From Pseudomonadales bacterium (lineage in GTDB: Bacteria > Pseudomonadota > Gammaproteobacteria > Pseudomonadales > Porticoccaceae), in the NCBI GenBank assembly GCA_024234435.1, contig JACKOF010000001.1, forward strand, positions 1,984,001 to 2,048,000: a DNA stretch of 64,000 bases, written 5' to 3'. A program made the translations under genes and the position numbers. The notes below the pieces were generated by a model. That model was not told where the DNA came from. It made no database searches and saw nothing but the letters and a program-made list of their open reading frames with translations. This document shows, piece by piece, positions 42,796 to 51,666 of the stretch. Position 1 is the first letter of the stretch. The number at the start of each line of letters is the position of its first letter.

Positions 42796-43608
42796 TTACG
42801 GAAGCTCTCCTCCGCACCATTTACAGTATTCAGCATCTTCATCATGCCCACCCTTGTGACAGTCACGACAATGCAGAGAGGCTTTTCGCCGCTGCATCTC
42901 TGTGGCTAACTCGGCCGTCACAATGCCGGTGGGAATCGCGATAATAGAATAACCCAGCATCATTGAGATGGTCGCTATAAGCTGACCTAACACTGTATGA
43001 GGCGTAATATCACCATAACCAACCGTGGTAATAGTAACGATCGTCCAATAGATGCTCTTGGGGATACTGGTAAACCCGTTTCCCGGGCCTTCCACCACAA
43101 ACATCAGACTGCCAAAAATAGTGCTCAACACCAGCACTATACTGAAAAAAATCAGTATTTTACGGCGTGCCAGATACAATGCTCTCATCAACAGGGTTGA
43201 TTCCGTCAGATAGCGAGCCAGCTTCAGCACCCGGAAAATCCTTAGCACCCGAAGCAAGCGAATCATTAACAGATAACTGGCACCTGTCATAAATAGTGCC
43301 AGATAGGTTGGCACAATAGAGACCAGATCAATCAGGCCGTAATAACTGAAGATATACCGGCGCGGCGAGGGACAGCAGTAAACCCTGGCAATATACTCAA
43401 TAGTAAACAGAATGGTGAATGTCCACTCCAGAATATAAAAGATGTTGCCATAACTCTCATGCAGTTTCGCCACAGAATCCAGCGACACTGCAAAGACACT
43501 CAGTAATATGGCGTAAATCAGCAGCAAATCAAACCATTGACCTGCAGGTGTATCAGTGCCGAAAATAACAGAGTACAGCTGTTGACGAAGGGGCGTTCTT
43601 TTTACCAT
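42796..43608 (-). CDS. Voltage-gated-type potassium channel with C-terminal zinc-ribbon-like tail
   Basis: A 270-residue ion-transporter family protein with six predicted helices. The S4-like helix is basic (MIRLLRVLRIFRVLKLARY, about 115-133). The pore helix and selectivity filter TTVGYGD lie near 193-199, indicating potassium. After the last helix (LGYSIIAIPTGIV) a 30-residue soluble tail has two CxxC pairs (CRDC and CKWC) spaced like a zinc ribbon, with His and Glu residues between. Such a tail could sense metal or redox state. It is a single gene. Confidence 0.88.
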   Translation of the reverse strand: MVKRTPLRQQLYSVIFGTDTPAGQWFDLLLIYAILLSVFAVSLDSVAKLHESYGNIFYILEWTFTILFTIEYIARVYCCPSPRRYIFSYYGLIDLVSIVPTYLALFMTGASYLLMIRLLRVLRIFRVLKLARYLTESTLLMRALYLARRKILIFFSIVLVLSTIFGSLMFVVEGPGNGFTSIPKSIYWTIVTITTVGYGDITPHTVLGQLIATISMMLGYSIIAIPTGIVTAELATEMQRRKASLHCRDCHKGGHDEDAEYCKWCGGELP

Positions 43609-43726
43609 ATTGATTCAGCCAATCGATAATGGACGGCAACCATTATAAGTAGCAAGATGAGCAAAGGATAGGCAGCGGTTTAATACCCACATCACTCACC
43701 GATACCAAGTACCCCTCGCACATACC

Positions 43727-44917
43727 ATGAAACAGGTTGCATCACTCAGGCGCTCACTGTCACTGTTCCAGATTACCCTATACGGTATTGGTACTATTTT
43801 AGGCGCCGGTATTTACGTGCTGCTTGGTGAAGTGGCAAGCATCAGCGGTATGGCTACACCACTGGCATTTCTGGTATCCGCGATTATCGTCAGCTTCAGC
43901 GCTTACGCCTACGCTCAACTTTCCAGTCGCTTCCCGCAAAGCGCCGGTGAAGCGGTATATGTTGCCGAGGGTCTACGTGTGAACGCCCTGGCTACGCTGG
44001 TAGGCATTGCCATTGTGCTGGGTGGTATCGTCTCATCCGCCACACTGCTCAACGGCTTTATCGGTTATTTCAAGTTTTTTATGCCCTTACCCAAAAGCCT
44101 GCTGGTAATTGTAATTGTGAGCCTGTTTTGCAGTCTTGCCTGCTGGGGCGTCAAACAATCAGTGGGTATGGCGGTGATCACTACATTGATCGAAATTGTC
44201 GGCTTGCTCATGGTATTCGCATCGGGTAGCGAACAAATTTCCAGCCAGGGCATCAACTGGAAAGGCTTTGCCGCCGCAGACATTGGCAGTCTGCCAATTA
44301 TCAGCGGAGCATTCCTTGCCTTCTATGCATTCATCGGTTTTGAAGACATGGTGAATATGGCCGAAGAAGTCAAAAACCCCCGCCGTAACCTGCCCATTGC
44401 TATTTTTCTGGCTTTAATTATCACGACTCTGCTGTATGCCACTGTTGCAATTGTGGCTCTGTCTATTGTGCCACTTGAGCAACTGTCCTCATCGGAAGCG
44501 CCGTTGGCACTGGTCGTGGAACAGGGGGGCCTGTTTTCACCCGGAGTTATGGCCTTTATTGGTATTGTTGCCATACTCAATGGCGCCATGATCCAGATGA
44601 TCATGGCCTCCCGTGTGCTTTACGGCATGGCGAACAATGCCCTGATACCAAAGTTGCTGGGCTATGTGAGTCCTCGCACGCGCACACCCACGATTGCAAC
44701 CATCCTGGTGGGCATTCTGGTTGCCACCTTCGCTCTGTGGTTCCCACTGGTTACATTAGCACAGGCTACCAGCTCACTGGTTCTACTGGTTTTCATTCTG
44801 GTTAATTTATCACTGGCAGCAATAAACTGGCGTGAACGTCGCTGGTTCAGGCTGACGATTCCTCTAACTGGCAGCATACTTTGTGCAACATTTGCCGGAT
44901 TGCAACTATTGAATTAG
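43727..44917 (+). CDS. APC-family amino acid permease
   Basis: A 396-residue permease with about twelve helices. The first helix has LYGIGTILGAGIYVLLGEVA, a typical APC substrate-binding GxG, and the later FYAFIGFEDMVNMAEEVKNPRRNLPIAI is the APC signature (EEVKNPRR). It is shorter than common APC members (about 450-500). It lacks an extra C-terminal domain. The substrate is unknown; a cationic amino-acid or polyamine carrier is possible. It precedes the SUI1 operon. Confidence 0.9.
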   Translation: MKQVASLRRSLSLFQITLYGIGTILGAGIYVLLGEVASISGMATPLAFLVSAIIVSFSAYAYAQLSSRFPQSAGEAVYVAEGLRVNALATLVGIAIVLGGIVSSATLLNGFIGYFKFFMPLPKSLLVIVIVSLFCSLACWGVKQSVGMAVITTLIEIVGLLMVFASGSEQISSQGINWKGFAAADIGSLPIISGAFLAFYAFIGFEDMVNMAEEVKNPRRNLPIAIFLALIITTLLYATVAIVALSIVPLEQLSSSEAPLALVVEQGGLFSPGVMAFIGIVAILNGAMIQMIMASRVLYGMANNALIPKLLGYVSPRTRTPTIATILVGILVATFALWFPLVTLAQATSSLVLLVFILVNLSLAAINWRERRWFRLTIPLTGSILCATFAGLQLLN

Positions 44918-44973
44918 CATCACCTCGCACCTGAATCCAGTTTTTTTCAGAAATTTCCATGAGGCTACTTCGC

Positions 44974-45312
44974 ATGACCAAAAGTTCACGGCTGGTTTAT
45001 TCAACCGATCAGGGCCGAATCAAACCATCAACTGTTAAGACAAAAGAAGAACGCATGTCAGACATTGCCGGGGACGGGATCGTGCGAATTCGACGCGAAG
45101 TGAGCGGACGAAAAGGCAAAGGTGTTACTACCATTTCCGGATTAACTCTGGATGAAAAATCTGTCAAGCAACTCGCCAAACAGCTAAAGCAGCTCTGCGG
45201 TACTGGCGGCTCAATCAAAAACGGTGTTGTGGAAATTCAGGGCGATCATCGAGAAAAAATCAAAGCAGAGCTAGAAAAACTGGGCCACAAAGTCAAACTG
45301 GCCGGAGGATAA
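44974..45312 (+). CDS. yciH: SUI1/eIF1-family protein YciH
   Basis: A 112-residue bacterial homologue of translation initiation factor eIF1. SRLVYSTDQGRIKP near the start and the SUI1 domain VRIRREVSGRKGKGVTTISGL to VVEIQGDHREKIKAEL match YciH. The frame opens at 44959; ATG 44974 gives MTKSSRLVYS, like other members. It is followed after three bases by a peptidase gene, whose ribosome site overlaps its 3' end. Confidence 0.93.
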   Translation: MTKSSRLVYSTDQGRIKPSTVKTKEERMSDIAGDGIVRIRREVSGRKGKGVTTISGLTLDEKSVKQLAKQLKQLCGTGGSIKNGVVEIQGDHREKIKAELEKLGHKVKLAGG

Positions 45313-45314
45313 CC

Positions 45315-47330
45315 TTGAATCAGTCTTTAGCAAAACAGCGGACCTGTGGCAGCTGGCGTTCGCCAATTACCCCTGAGCTGATGACCGCCGCCCGACCAAC
45401 ATTTGATTATCCTCTAGCCCGCAACAACAAACTCTACTGGCTGGAATCCCGTCCTTGGGAAAACGGTCGCACAGTAGTCGTAGAAAAAGATCAAAACAAC
45501 CGCACCCGCGACATCGTACCTGCACCCTTGAGTGTGCGGTCGCAGGTTCACGAATATGGAGGAACCCCCTACATCATCGTGGGCGATACGCTATATTTTT
45601 GCTTGCAGGATGATCAGAGAATTTACCGGCTGGACACTCGATCCGACCATGCCATTCCACAACCTGTCACGCCTGCACCGGAAGAAAACGGCAGCGAATA
45701 CCGCTTTGCAGATTTTTGTTATGACGAAAACCGGCATCGTTTGATCTGCGTCTGTGAAGTTCACCAAAGCTCTCAACATGAACCCGAGAATTTTATCGCC
45801 GCCATTCCCCTGACGGACTCATCCGGCACAAACACAATTGAAAAGCTGGTTTATGGAAATGATTTCTATGCCTACCCCAGAATCAGTCCTGATGGACACC
45901 AACTCTGCTGGGTTAGCTGGGACCACCCCAATATGCCGTGGGACAGCTCGCAACTGTATCTGGCCGACATACAACCCGACGGCACACTCGCCCATTCAAC
46001 ACTGATTGCCGGAGAGCAGCCTCAATCCATATTCCAGCCGGAATGGTCTCCCCATGGCGAGCTCCATTTCGTCTCGGATATCAGTAATTGGTGGAATATC
46101 TACCGCATAGACGCAAACGGTAAGACAGCACCCGTCTGCACACTTGATGCCGAATTTGCCACACCGCTCTGGGTTCTGGGAATGTCCACCTATGGCTTTT
46201 GTGACGACAGCTCCATTGTATGCTGCTACAGCCAGAGAGGAGAATGGCAACTGGCGATTGTGGCCAATGGCTGTTTGACAAACATCGACAGTCCGTACAC
46301 TCAAATTGCTGCCATTCACTGCGCAGGCCAAAAAGCCTGGTTCATCGGTGCGGCCAATAACATTGAAGCGGAGCTGGCCAGTTGCGACCTGAATCAACGC
46401 AGCTTGCAAACCGAGCAGCGCCCGGAACCACTGCCTTTTGAATCAGCCTGTTTAAGCCAGCCGCAGGCGATAGACTTTGCCACCGGTACGGATTGCCTTT
46501 CCCGCGCCCACGGCTTTTATTATCCGGCAACCCATCCCGACTACTGCGTGCCTGAAGGGGAAAAGCCGCCATTGATCGTGATGTGCCATGGTGGACCGAC
46601 CGGCGCAACCTCGACGGCGCTCAATTTAAAAATACAATTCTGGACCAGCCGCGGCTTTGCTGTGCTTGATGTGAATTATCGCGGCAGTACCGGCTACGGA
46701 CGGGAGTATCGCCAACAACTCAATGGCGCCTGGGGCATAGCCGATATAGAAGATGTCGTTGCCGGTACCCGGCACATCATTGCACAGGGGTTGGCCGATC
46801 CCCACAGAGTAGCAATTCGTGGCAGCAGTGCCGGGGGCTACACGGTGCTGGCCGCACTGACCTTCACCGATACCTTTAAAGCGGGTGCATGTCTCTACGG
46901 CATTGGTGACCTGGAAACATTGGCGACCGACACCCACAAATTCGAATCTCGTTATCTTGACCAGCTGATTGGCCCATACCCCGAAACAAAAGCCATTTAC
47001 CAGCAGCGTTCCCCCATTCACTTTACCGACCAGTTGAGCTGCCCGGTGATATTTTTTCAGGGGCTGGAAGACAAGGTTGTTCCACCGGAACAAGCCGTCT
47101 CAATGGTTCAGTCTCTGCGCAGCAAAAAACTTGCCGTCGCCTACTTACCGTTCCCCGGTGAAGGGCATGGCTTTAGACGCGCCGAAACAATTTGTCGAAC
47201 GTTTAATGCCGAGCTGTATTTCTACTCAAAAGTGTTCGGTTTCTCGATAGGCGACGCACCAGCCCCTGTTACCATAGACAACCTTGATGCCATTCAACAG
47301 CACAACCCACCGCGACCCTGCGAAAAATGA
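45315..47330 (+). CDS. S9 family prolyl-oligopeptidase-like peptidase
   Basis: A 671-residue enzyme with an N-terminal beta-propeller (about 1-420) and a C-terminal alpha/beta hydrolase (about 430-671). The nucleophile elbow is GSSAGGYTV with Ser near 508. A catalytic Asp probably follows in FQGLEDKVVPPE, and the His in GEGHGFR near 615. It is an acylaminoacyl-peptidase/dipeptidyl-peptidase type without signal peptide, so it is probably cytosolic. TTG 45315 is the start because GGAGG lies seven bases upstream, overlapping the yciH stop. It overlaps greB by four bases. Confidence 0.9.
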   Translation: MNQSLAKQRTCGSWRSPITPELMTAARPTFDYPLARNNKLYWLESRPWENGRTVVVEKDQNNRTRDIVPAPLSVRSQVHEYGGTPYIIVGDTLYFCLQDDQRIYRLDTRSDHAIPQPVTPAPEENGSEYRFADFCYDENRHRLICVCEVHQSSQHEPENFIAAIPLTDSSGTNTIEKLVYGNDFYAYPRISPDGHQLCWVSWDHPNMPWDSSQLYLADIQPDGTLAHSTLIAGEQPQSIFQPEWSPHGELHFVSDISNWWNIYRIDANGKTAPVCTLDAEFATPLWVLGMSTYGFCDDSSIVCCYSQRGEWQLAIVANGCLTNIDSPYTQIAAIHCAGQKAWFIGAANNIEAELASCDLNQRSLQTEQRPEPLPFESACLSQPQAIDFATGTDCLSRAHGFYYPATHPDYCVPEGEKPPLIVMCHGGPTGATSTALNLKIQFWTSRGFAVLDVNYRGSTGYGREYRQQLNGAWGIADIEDVVAGTRHIIAQGLADPHRVAIRGSSAGGYTVLAALTFTDTFKAGACLYGIGDLETLATDTHKFESRYLDQLIGPYPETKAIYQQRSPIHFTDQLSCPVIFFQGLEDKVVPPEQAVSMVQSLRSKKLAVAYLPFPGEGHGFRRAETICRTFNAELYFYSKVFGFSIGDAPAPVTIDNLDAIQQHNPPRPCEK

Positions 47331-47830
47331 GTAGATACCGGCCACCCCAACCGAAAAGCGCACCTTATATCACTCCCGAAGGTGCCCAGGCACTCCAGAA
47401 AGAACTACAGCAGCTCTGGAAAGTGGAACGCCCGGCTGTCACAGCAACCGTTTCAGAGGCGGCCAAAAACGGGGACCGCTCAGAAAATGGCGATTATATT
47501 TACGGTAAACGCCGCCTGAGGGAGATTGATCGCCGTGTTCGTTATCTGGCGAAACGACTGGACGAGCTGACTATTGTCGACCGCAGCCCGGCAGAACAGG
47601 ATAAAGTATTTTTTGGCGCCTGGGTGACGCTGGAAAATGAAAAAGGTGAAACCCGCTGTTACCGCATTGTCGGCGCTGACGAATTTGATCTGAAACGCAA
47701 CATGATCAGCGTCGATTCACCAATTGCACGTGCCGTTCTGGGAAAAAAACTGGACGATGAAGCCATGATACAAACCCCGGAAGGAAACCTTTGCTACAGT
47801 ATCATTGGGATCAAATATTCTGATCAGTAA
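47327..47830 (+). CDS. greB: Transcription elongation factor GreB
   Basis: Transcript-cleavage factor for RNA polymerase. The 167-residue protein has the GreB coiled coil with the acidic tip SEAAKNGDRSENGDYIYGKRRLREIDRR (about 44-70) and the C-terminal domain ending SVDSPIARAVLGKKLDDE. It is longer and more basic than GreA at 17293. The ATG overlaps the peptidase stop (ATGA), so the two are translationally coupled. It is convergent with the HD-GYP gene. Confidence 0.95.
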   Translation: MSRYRPPQPKSAPYITPEGAQALQKELQQLWKVERPAVTATVSEAAKNGDRSENGDYIYGKRRLREIDRRVRYLAKRLDELTIVDRSPAEQDKVFFGAWVTLENEKGETRCYRIVGADEFDLKRNMISVDSPIARAVLGKKLDDEAMIQTPEGNLCYSIIGIKYSDQ

Positions 47831-47854
47831 CTCCTCGCTACTGGCCTTGATGGA

Positions 47855-49240
47855 TCAATCAGTGCTCCCCGAATCTTTCACATCGCGGTCATCAACAGGG
47901 GCCGATGAAGCCAGACTTTGCAATGTGCTTTGCACCGGATAGTTTTCGAGAAATACATCGTAATCACCATCTTTCAATACTCTGGCAATCAGGAATTCCT
48001 TGCCCAGCGAACCTCGCTCCACATCCAGCAGATCCACCACTTCCGGCTCCTGGGGCTGCTTCTGCTGGTCCAGCACAATCTTAACAAATGGCATATGGCG
48101 CTTTTTAACCTTTGACGACAGCACGATGCCGATGTAACCGTTTTTCAATTCAACAATGGTTCCGGGCGGGTATGGACCAATTAACTGGATAAACTCAAGT
48201 GCCAGATCATCGTCAAAGTGTGCCCCCCGGCCGCGATAGATTTCTTTCAATGCATCGAGGGTGGATTTTGCCTTGCTGTAACAGCGCTCGCTGGTCATGG
48301 CGTCAAAAGCATCAACAATCGATACAATTCTGGCGTAGTCCGATAGTTCATTGGCAAACAAGCCTCGCGGATAACCCTTGCCGTCAATCCTTTCGTGGTG
48401 ATTCATTGCCGCATCAACTGTATAAGCCAGGGCATCTTTTTCCTTCAATAGCAAATCCCTGCCACGAGTCGTGTGGCTCTGCATGACCTTAAATTCTGCG
48501 TCAGTCAACTCAGCCGGTTTATTGAGAATTGCATCCGGAACCTGCATCTTGCCAACATCGTGCATCAGGCCACAAAGCCCCAATCGCTCCAGCCTGGTTT
48601 CATCCATACGCAAGTGTCGACCAAATGAAATGGCCAGCACACAAACATTGAGACAGTGCTCAAGCGTATAGTCGTCCGCGTGTTTAATTTTTGCCATCCA
48701 CATCAGGGCATTCGGATTTCTGAGAATACTCTCGACACACCCGTTTACCACCTGCTTCGCCGAACCGGTATCAAGCGCATTACCCAGACGCGCCTGCTCC
48801 AGAATCTCTACCGTTGTTTGTTTAGCATGCTTGTAAGTGGTGCGGGCGAAGGAATGCTCTTCTGCCACTCTGACATTGACTTTGTGCTCGGTGCGGCTGG
48901 CAATACTCGACACCAGTGACCGGCTCTTGTCCGTTTTGTTGGCATTCACCCGCAAACCACTGCTATCCTGGCCGTGGGATGCGCGCTTGGTTGTACCAAA
49001 AGAATGCTGAAAGGGGTTTCTCTTACCACCCCAGGAGCTGCCAGCCTTTTCTACATAAACATGGGAACAAAGCTCCTGCAACTTGCGAATTTCTGCCTGT
49101 TTGTGAATCACAAAGCCCTGCAACAAAAACGGTGTTTCAAGCCAAGGCCGATCCAGCTCCGCAACAAACATGCCTTCCTTTAGTTGCGAAACAGGAATGC
49201 GCACATAGTTGGACTTATCAAGAAAAATATTCTCAGTCAT
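47855..49240 (-). CDS. HD-GYP domain cyclic-di-GMP phosphodiesterase, DUF3391 type
   Basis: A 461-residue protein. An N-terminal DUF3391 domain (about 12-140, VSQLKEGMFVAELDRPWLETPF) is followed by an HD-GYP domain (about 165-380) with HDVGK near 229 and HHERIDGKGYPRGL near 282-295, the residues expected for metal and c-di-GMP. It has no membrane segment or receiver domain. It probably degrades c-di-GMP to control surface behaviour. A C-terminal 80-residue region (KKRHMPFVKIVL) follows. It starts at ATG 49240 after AGGT. Confidence 0.9.
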   Translation of the reverse strand: MTENIFLDKSNYVRIPVSQLKEGMFVAELDRPWLETPFLLQGFVIHKQAEIRKLQELCSHVYVEKAGSSWGGKRNPFQHSFGTTKRASHGQDSSGLRVNANKTDKSRSLVSSIASRTEHKVNVRVAEEHSFARTTYKHAKQTTVEILEQARLGNALDTGSAKQVVNGCVESILRNPNALMWMAKIKHADDYTLEHCLNVCVLAISFGRHLRMDETRLERLGLCGLMHDVGKMQVPDAILNKPAELTDAEFKVMQSHTTRGRDLLLKEKDALAYTVDAAMNHHERIDGKGYPRGLFANELSDYARIVSIVDAFDAMTSERCYSKAKSTLDALKEIYRGRGAHFDDDLALEFIQLIGPYPPGTIVELKNGYIGIVLSSKVKKRHMPFVKIVLDQQKQPQEPEVVDLLDVERGSLGKEFLIARVLKDGDYDVFLENYPVQSTLQSLASSAPVDDRDVKDSGSTD

Positions 49241-49267
49241 TCCAGTGACCTGCAGTTTTATTGTTAA

Positions 49268-50146
49268 TTAACTCACTGTATTTCTCAAACTGCCCACACC
49301 GGTAACATCCACCACTACTTCGTCGCCCGGACGCAGATATTTTGACGGAGTGAAACCAATGCCAACCCCGGACGGGGTGCCTGTGGCAATAATATCGCCC
49401 GGCAGCAATGTGATGCCTGCCGAAACAGTACTGATTAACGTTGGCACATCAAAAATCAGCTGGTTAAAGCGCCCATCCTGGCGGAGTTCACCATTCACCC
49501 GGGTTTGCACCTGAATATCAGCGGGTTCCGGCATGGCGCACAACGGCACAATTGCCGGCCCGAAAGGGGCGAATCCATCGAGGCTCTTGCCTATAAACCA
49601 CTGACTGTGTGCCAATTGTAAATCGCGGGCAGAAACATCATTAAGCGCAGAATAACCAAAGACATGATCCCAGGCGTTCTCTGGCGCTATATCTCGCCCC
49701 CCCTTGCCAATCACCAGCGCCAACTCACCCTCGTAGTCCAGCTTTGAGGTGTGTTCAGGATGAGAGGGGATTTCCGCCCCCGGATGATTAATAGCAGTAG
49801 TGGCCTTGGTAAAAACAATCGGGTGCTCGGGAATATCGTCGGGCAGGCGCATTTTGTCGGCTACTTCCGTAATATGCTCGAGGTAATTTTTACCAATACA
49901 GATAATGTTTCGAACAGGCTGCAAGGGCGCTCGAATAGCACTGTCGCTATAAGCAGAACAGGCAATACCTTTTGCCACAGCATCCAGTGCCAACCGCCAT
50001 TGCTGGTCAGTAGCAGCAGAGGCGATCAATGCCATCATATCCGCAACTATCGGCTGTCCGAGCTGTTGCGCCGCTGCGGGCAAATCAACAAGGGTATCGT
50101 CAACAACAGCTCCCAGCTGCCCCGCGCTCATAGTGACAAATCTCAT
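49268..50146 (-). CDS. Fumarylacetoacetate hydrolase-family protein
   Basis: A 292-residue enzyme of the FAH family. The catalytic fold (about 75-290) shows CIGKNYLEHITE, PIVFTKATTAINHPG, DYEGELALVIGKGGRDI and GDIIATGTPSGVG, with the metal-binding acidic residues. Members act as 2-oxo acid hydrolases, decarboxylases or ureidoglycolate lyases. ATG 50146 is used because GAGAGG lies close upstream; the longer frame overlaps the membrane gene. It overlaps the next gene upstream by four bases (ATGA), so it belongs to a three-gene unit with the membrane protein and the glycerate kinase. Confidence 0.88.
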   Translation of the reverse strand: MRFVTMSAGQLGAVVDDTLVDLPAAAQQLGQPIVADMMALIASAATDQQWRLALDAVAKGIACSAYSDSAIRAPLQPVRNIICIGKNYLEHITEVADKMRLPDDIPEHPIVFTKATTAINHPGAEIPSHPEHTSKLDYEGELALVIGKGGRDIAPENAWDHVFGYSALNDVSARDLQLAHSQWFIGKSLDGFAPFGPAIVPLCAMPEPADIQVQTRVNGELRQDGRFNQLIFDVPTLISTVSAGITLLPGDIIATGTPSGVGIGFTPSKYLRPGDEVVVDVTGVGSLRNTVS

Positions 50147-50490
50147 CGCAACCTCTCTTCCTGACTGTTCTGATTGACAGCCCAGTAACTGTTTAATAAA
50201 AATCCGCCGAGGCAACCAAGCGCCAGCCATAAAGCGGCTGACCTGTCATCCAAAGTCAGCAGCACCCACGCCAGTCCCGTCAAGACAAATAATGAAAGTT
50301 TGGGAAATCTCGCTTTCCGTGAAGGTGAATCACCATTATCAAAACACCATACAACGTTCAACAACGGTGGAAAACTGGTAAGCAACACGCCAACCCAAAC
50401 CACCGCCATATCAGTCAACAGAGCAGTCACCGCACCCCACAGCGCCAGCAATAACCCTGCATAATAAACAATCCTGAAAACCTGCTTCAT
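50143..50490 (-). CDS. Small membrane protein of unknown function
   Basis: A 115-residue protein with about four membrane segments (roughly 7-25, 28-47, 66-82 and 85-103). A conserved-looking LLTSFPPLLNVVWCFDNGD between the second and third segments is the only clear motif. It sits between the glycerate-kinase and FAH-family genes with four-base overlaps on both sides, so its translation is coupled. I do not recognise the family. Confidence 0.65.
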   Translation of the reverse strand: MKQVFRIVYYAGLLLALWGAVTALLTDMAVVWVGVLLTSFPPLLNVVWCFDNGDSPSRKARFPKLSLFVLTGLAWVLLTLDDRSAALWLALGCLGGFLLNSYWAVNQNSQEERLR

Positions 50491-51422
50491 GCGTTAAACC
50501 AAACACTGCCATGAATGGCAATCACCTCATGCCGCCTATTTAAAGTCAACACTACATCAGCACTACCCGGCAATCGCTGCTGCATGGTGCGGGTAATACG
50601 CTCATAGTACATCACAAAACGTCTGATTGCCGAGAGTGGCATGCCTGGCTGACGCGCTGTCTTGATTAACTGTTCTTCCTGCTCAAGGCGCCATTGCACA
50701 ATTTGCTCCATATTCGGCAACCGCTTATCTGCCTGCATTAAGCCAGGCACTTGCAAGAAAACCAGACCATCCAGGCGCTGAAATAATGTTTGGTAGCCAC
50801 CTTCTAATTGCTGATTGACCCATTGCCGCCAACTGCCGTCAGGGTCCTTTTCCATTTCAAGTGAATTCACGGGCTGTAACAGATCTGTGCGACTTTCCGA
50901 TTCGGCACCCACACACCAGCCTTCAAGGATCACCAGATCAGGCTTGCCACAGCAGTTTCGCCACTCAGCCTCAGGCAGTCGATCATCCGCCAGCTTATCA
51001 AATGCAGGCACAACAACACGCTCTTCAGCACTACAGAAAAGCAGGCGATGCAAAACGTCGTTAAGCAGTTTTAAATCATGAGTACCGGGAACACCTCGCG
51101 TGGCGAGCAGTGGGTGAATACGTTGCGCCAATTGTTGGCGCTCGCTTTTTGTCAGATAAAAATCATCCAACGACAACACTACTGACCGCAAAGCAAAGCG
51201 ATTCTCCAGATGCTGACTCAAAAACGCGCACAACGTTGTCTTACCCGTTCCCTGGGCGCCGGAAACACCGAGTAACAAGGGTCTATCACGACCGGATATT
51301 TTTTGCTGGAGACTATTCGCCAGTGTCAGATAGTGATAGCGCGTTGTACTTGCCAGCTCCGAAAACCGGTCCGACAGGCGATTACCGGCACGATTGGCCT
51401 GTTCATCTGGCATCTGTGTCAA
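50487..51422 (-). CDS. D-glycerate 3-kinase-like P-loop kinase (GLYK type)
   Basis: A 311-residue kinase with Walker A GVSGAQGTGKTT (about 52-63), followed by VVLSLDDFYLTKSERQQLAQ and HPLLATRGVPGTHDLKLL. These are hallmark segments of the plant-type D-glycerate 3-kinase and of Escherichia coli YggC. It would phosphorylate glycerate (or a related acid) with ATP. ATG 51413 is an alternative; TTG 51422 has GAGG seven bases upstream. It is the first gene of the coupled trio. The substrate is uncertain. Confidence 0.82.
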   Translation of the reverse strand: MTQMPDEQANRAGNRLSDRFSELASTTRYHYLTLANSLQQKISGRDRPLLLGVSGAQGTGKTTLCAFLSQHLENRFALRSVVLSLDDFYLTKSERQQLAQRIHPLLATRGVPGTHDLKLLNDVLHRLLFCSAEERVVVPAFDKLADDRLPEAEWRNCCGKPDLVILEGWCVGAESESRTDLLQPVNSLEMEKDPDGSWRQWVNQQLEGGYQTLFQRLDGLVFLQVPGLMQADKRLPNMEQIVQWRLEQEEQLIKTARQPGMPLSAIRRFVMYYERITRTMQQRLPGSADVVLTLNRRHEVIAIHGSVWFNA

Positions 51423-51666
51423 TCTGCGGCCTCGGGAAAAAGCATTGGCGAAGATATTCCGGTAACGCGGGCATGACTGGCTTTAGAAACCGCGCTAATA
51501 CCATGAAAGAAACTGCCCATTAACCGCTGCAGATGCCATTTTTCACCAACTGTACCTTATCTCGCCGACACCTCATTCTACACGGGCCACTCTGACACAC
51601 AAATACCAATCGGATAGCACAGTTTATCCAAAACAGGCTTTAAAACTGGCACTCATCAAGAACACG

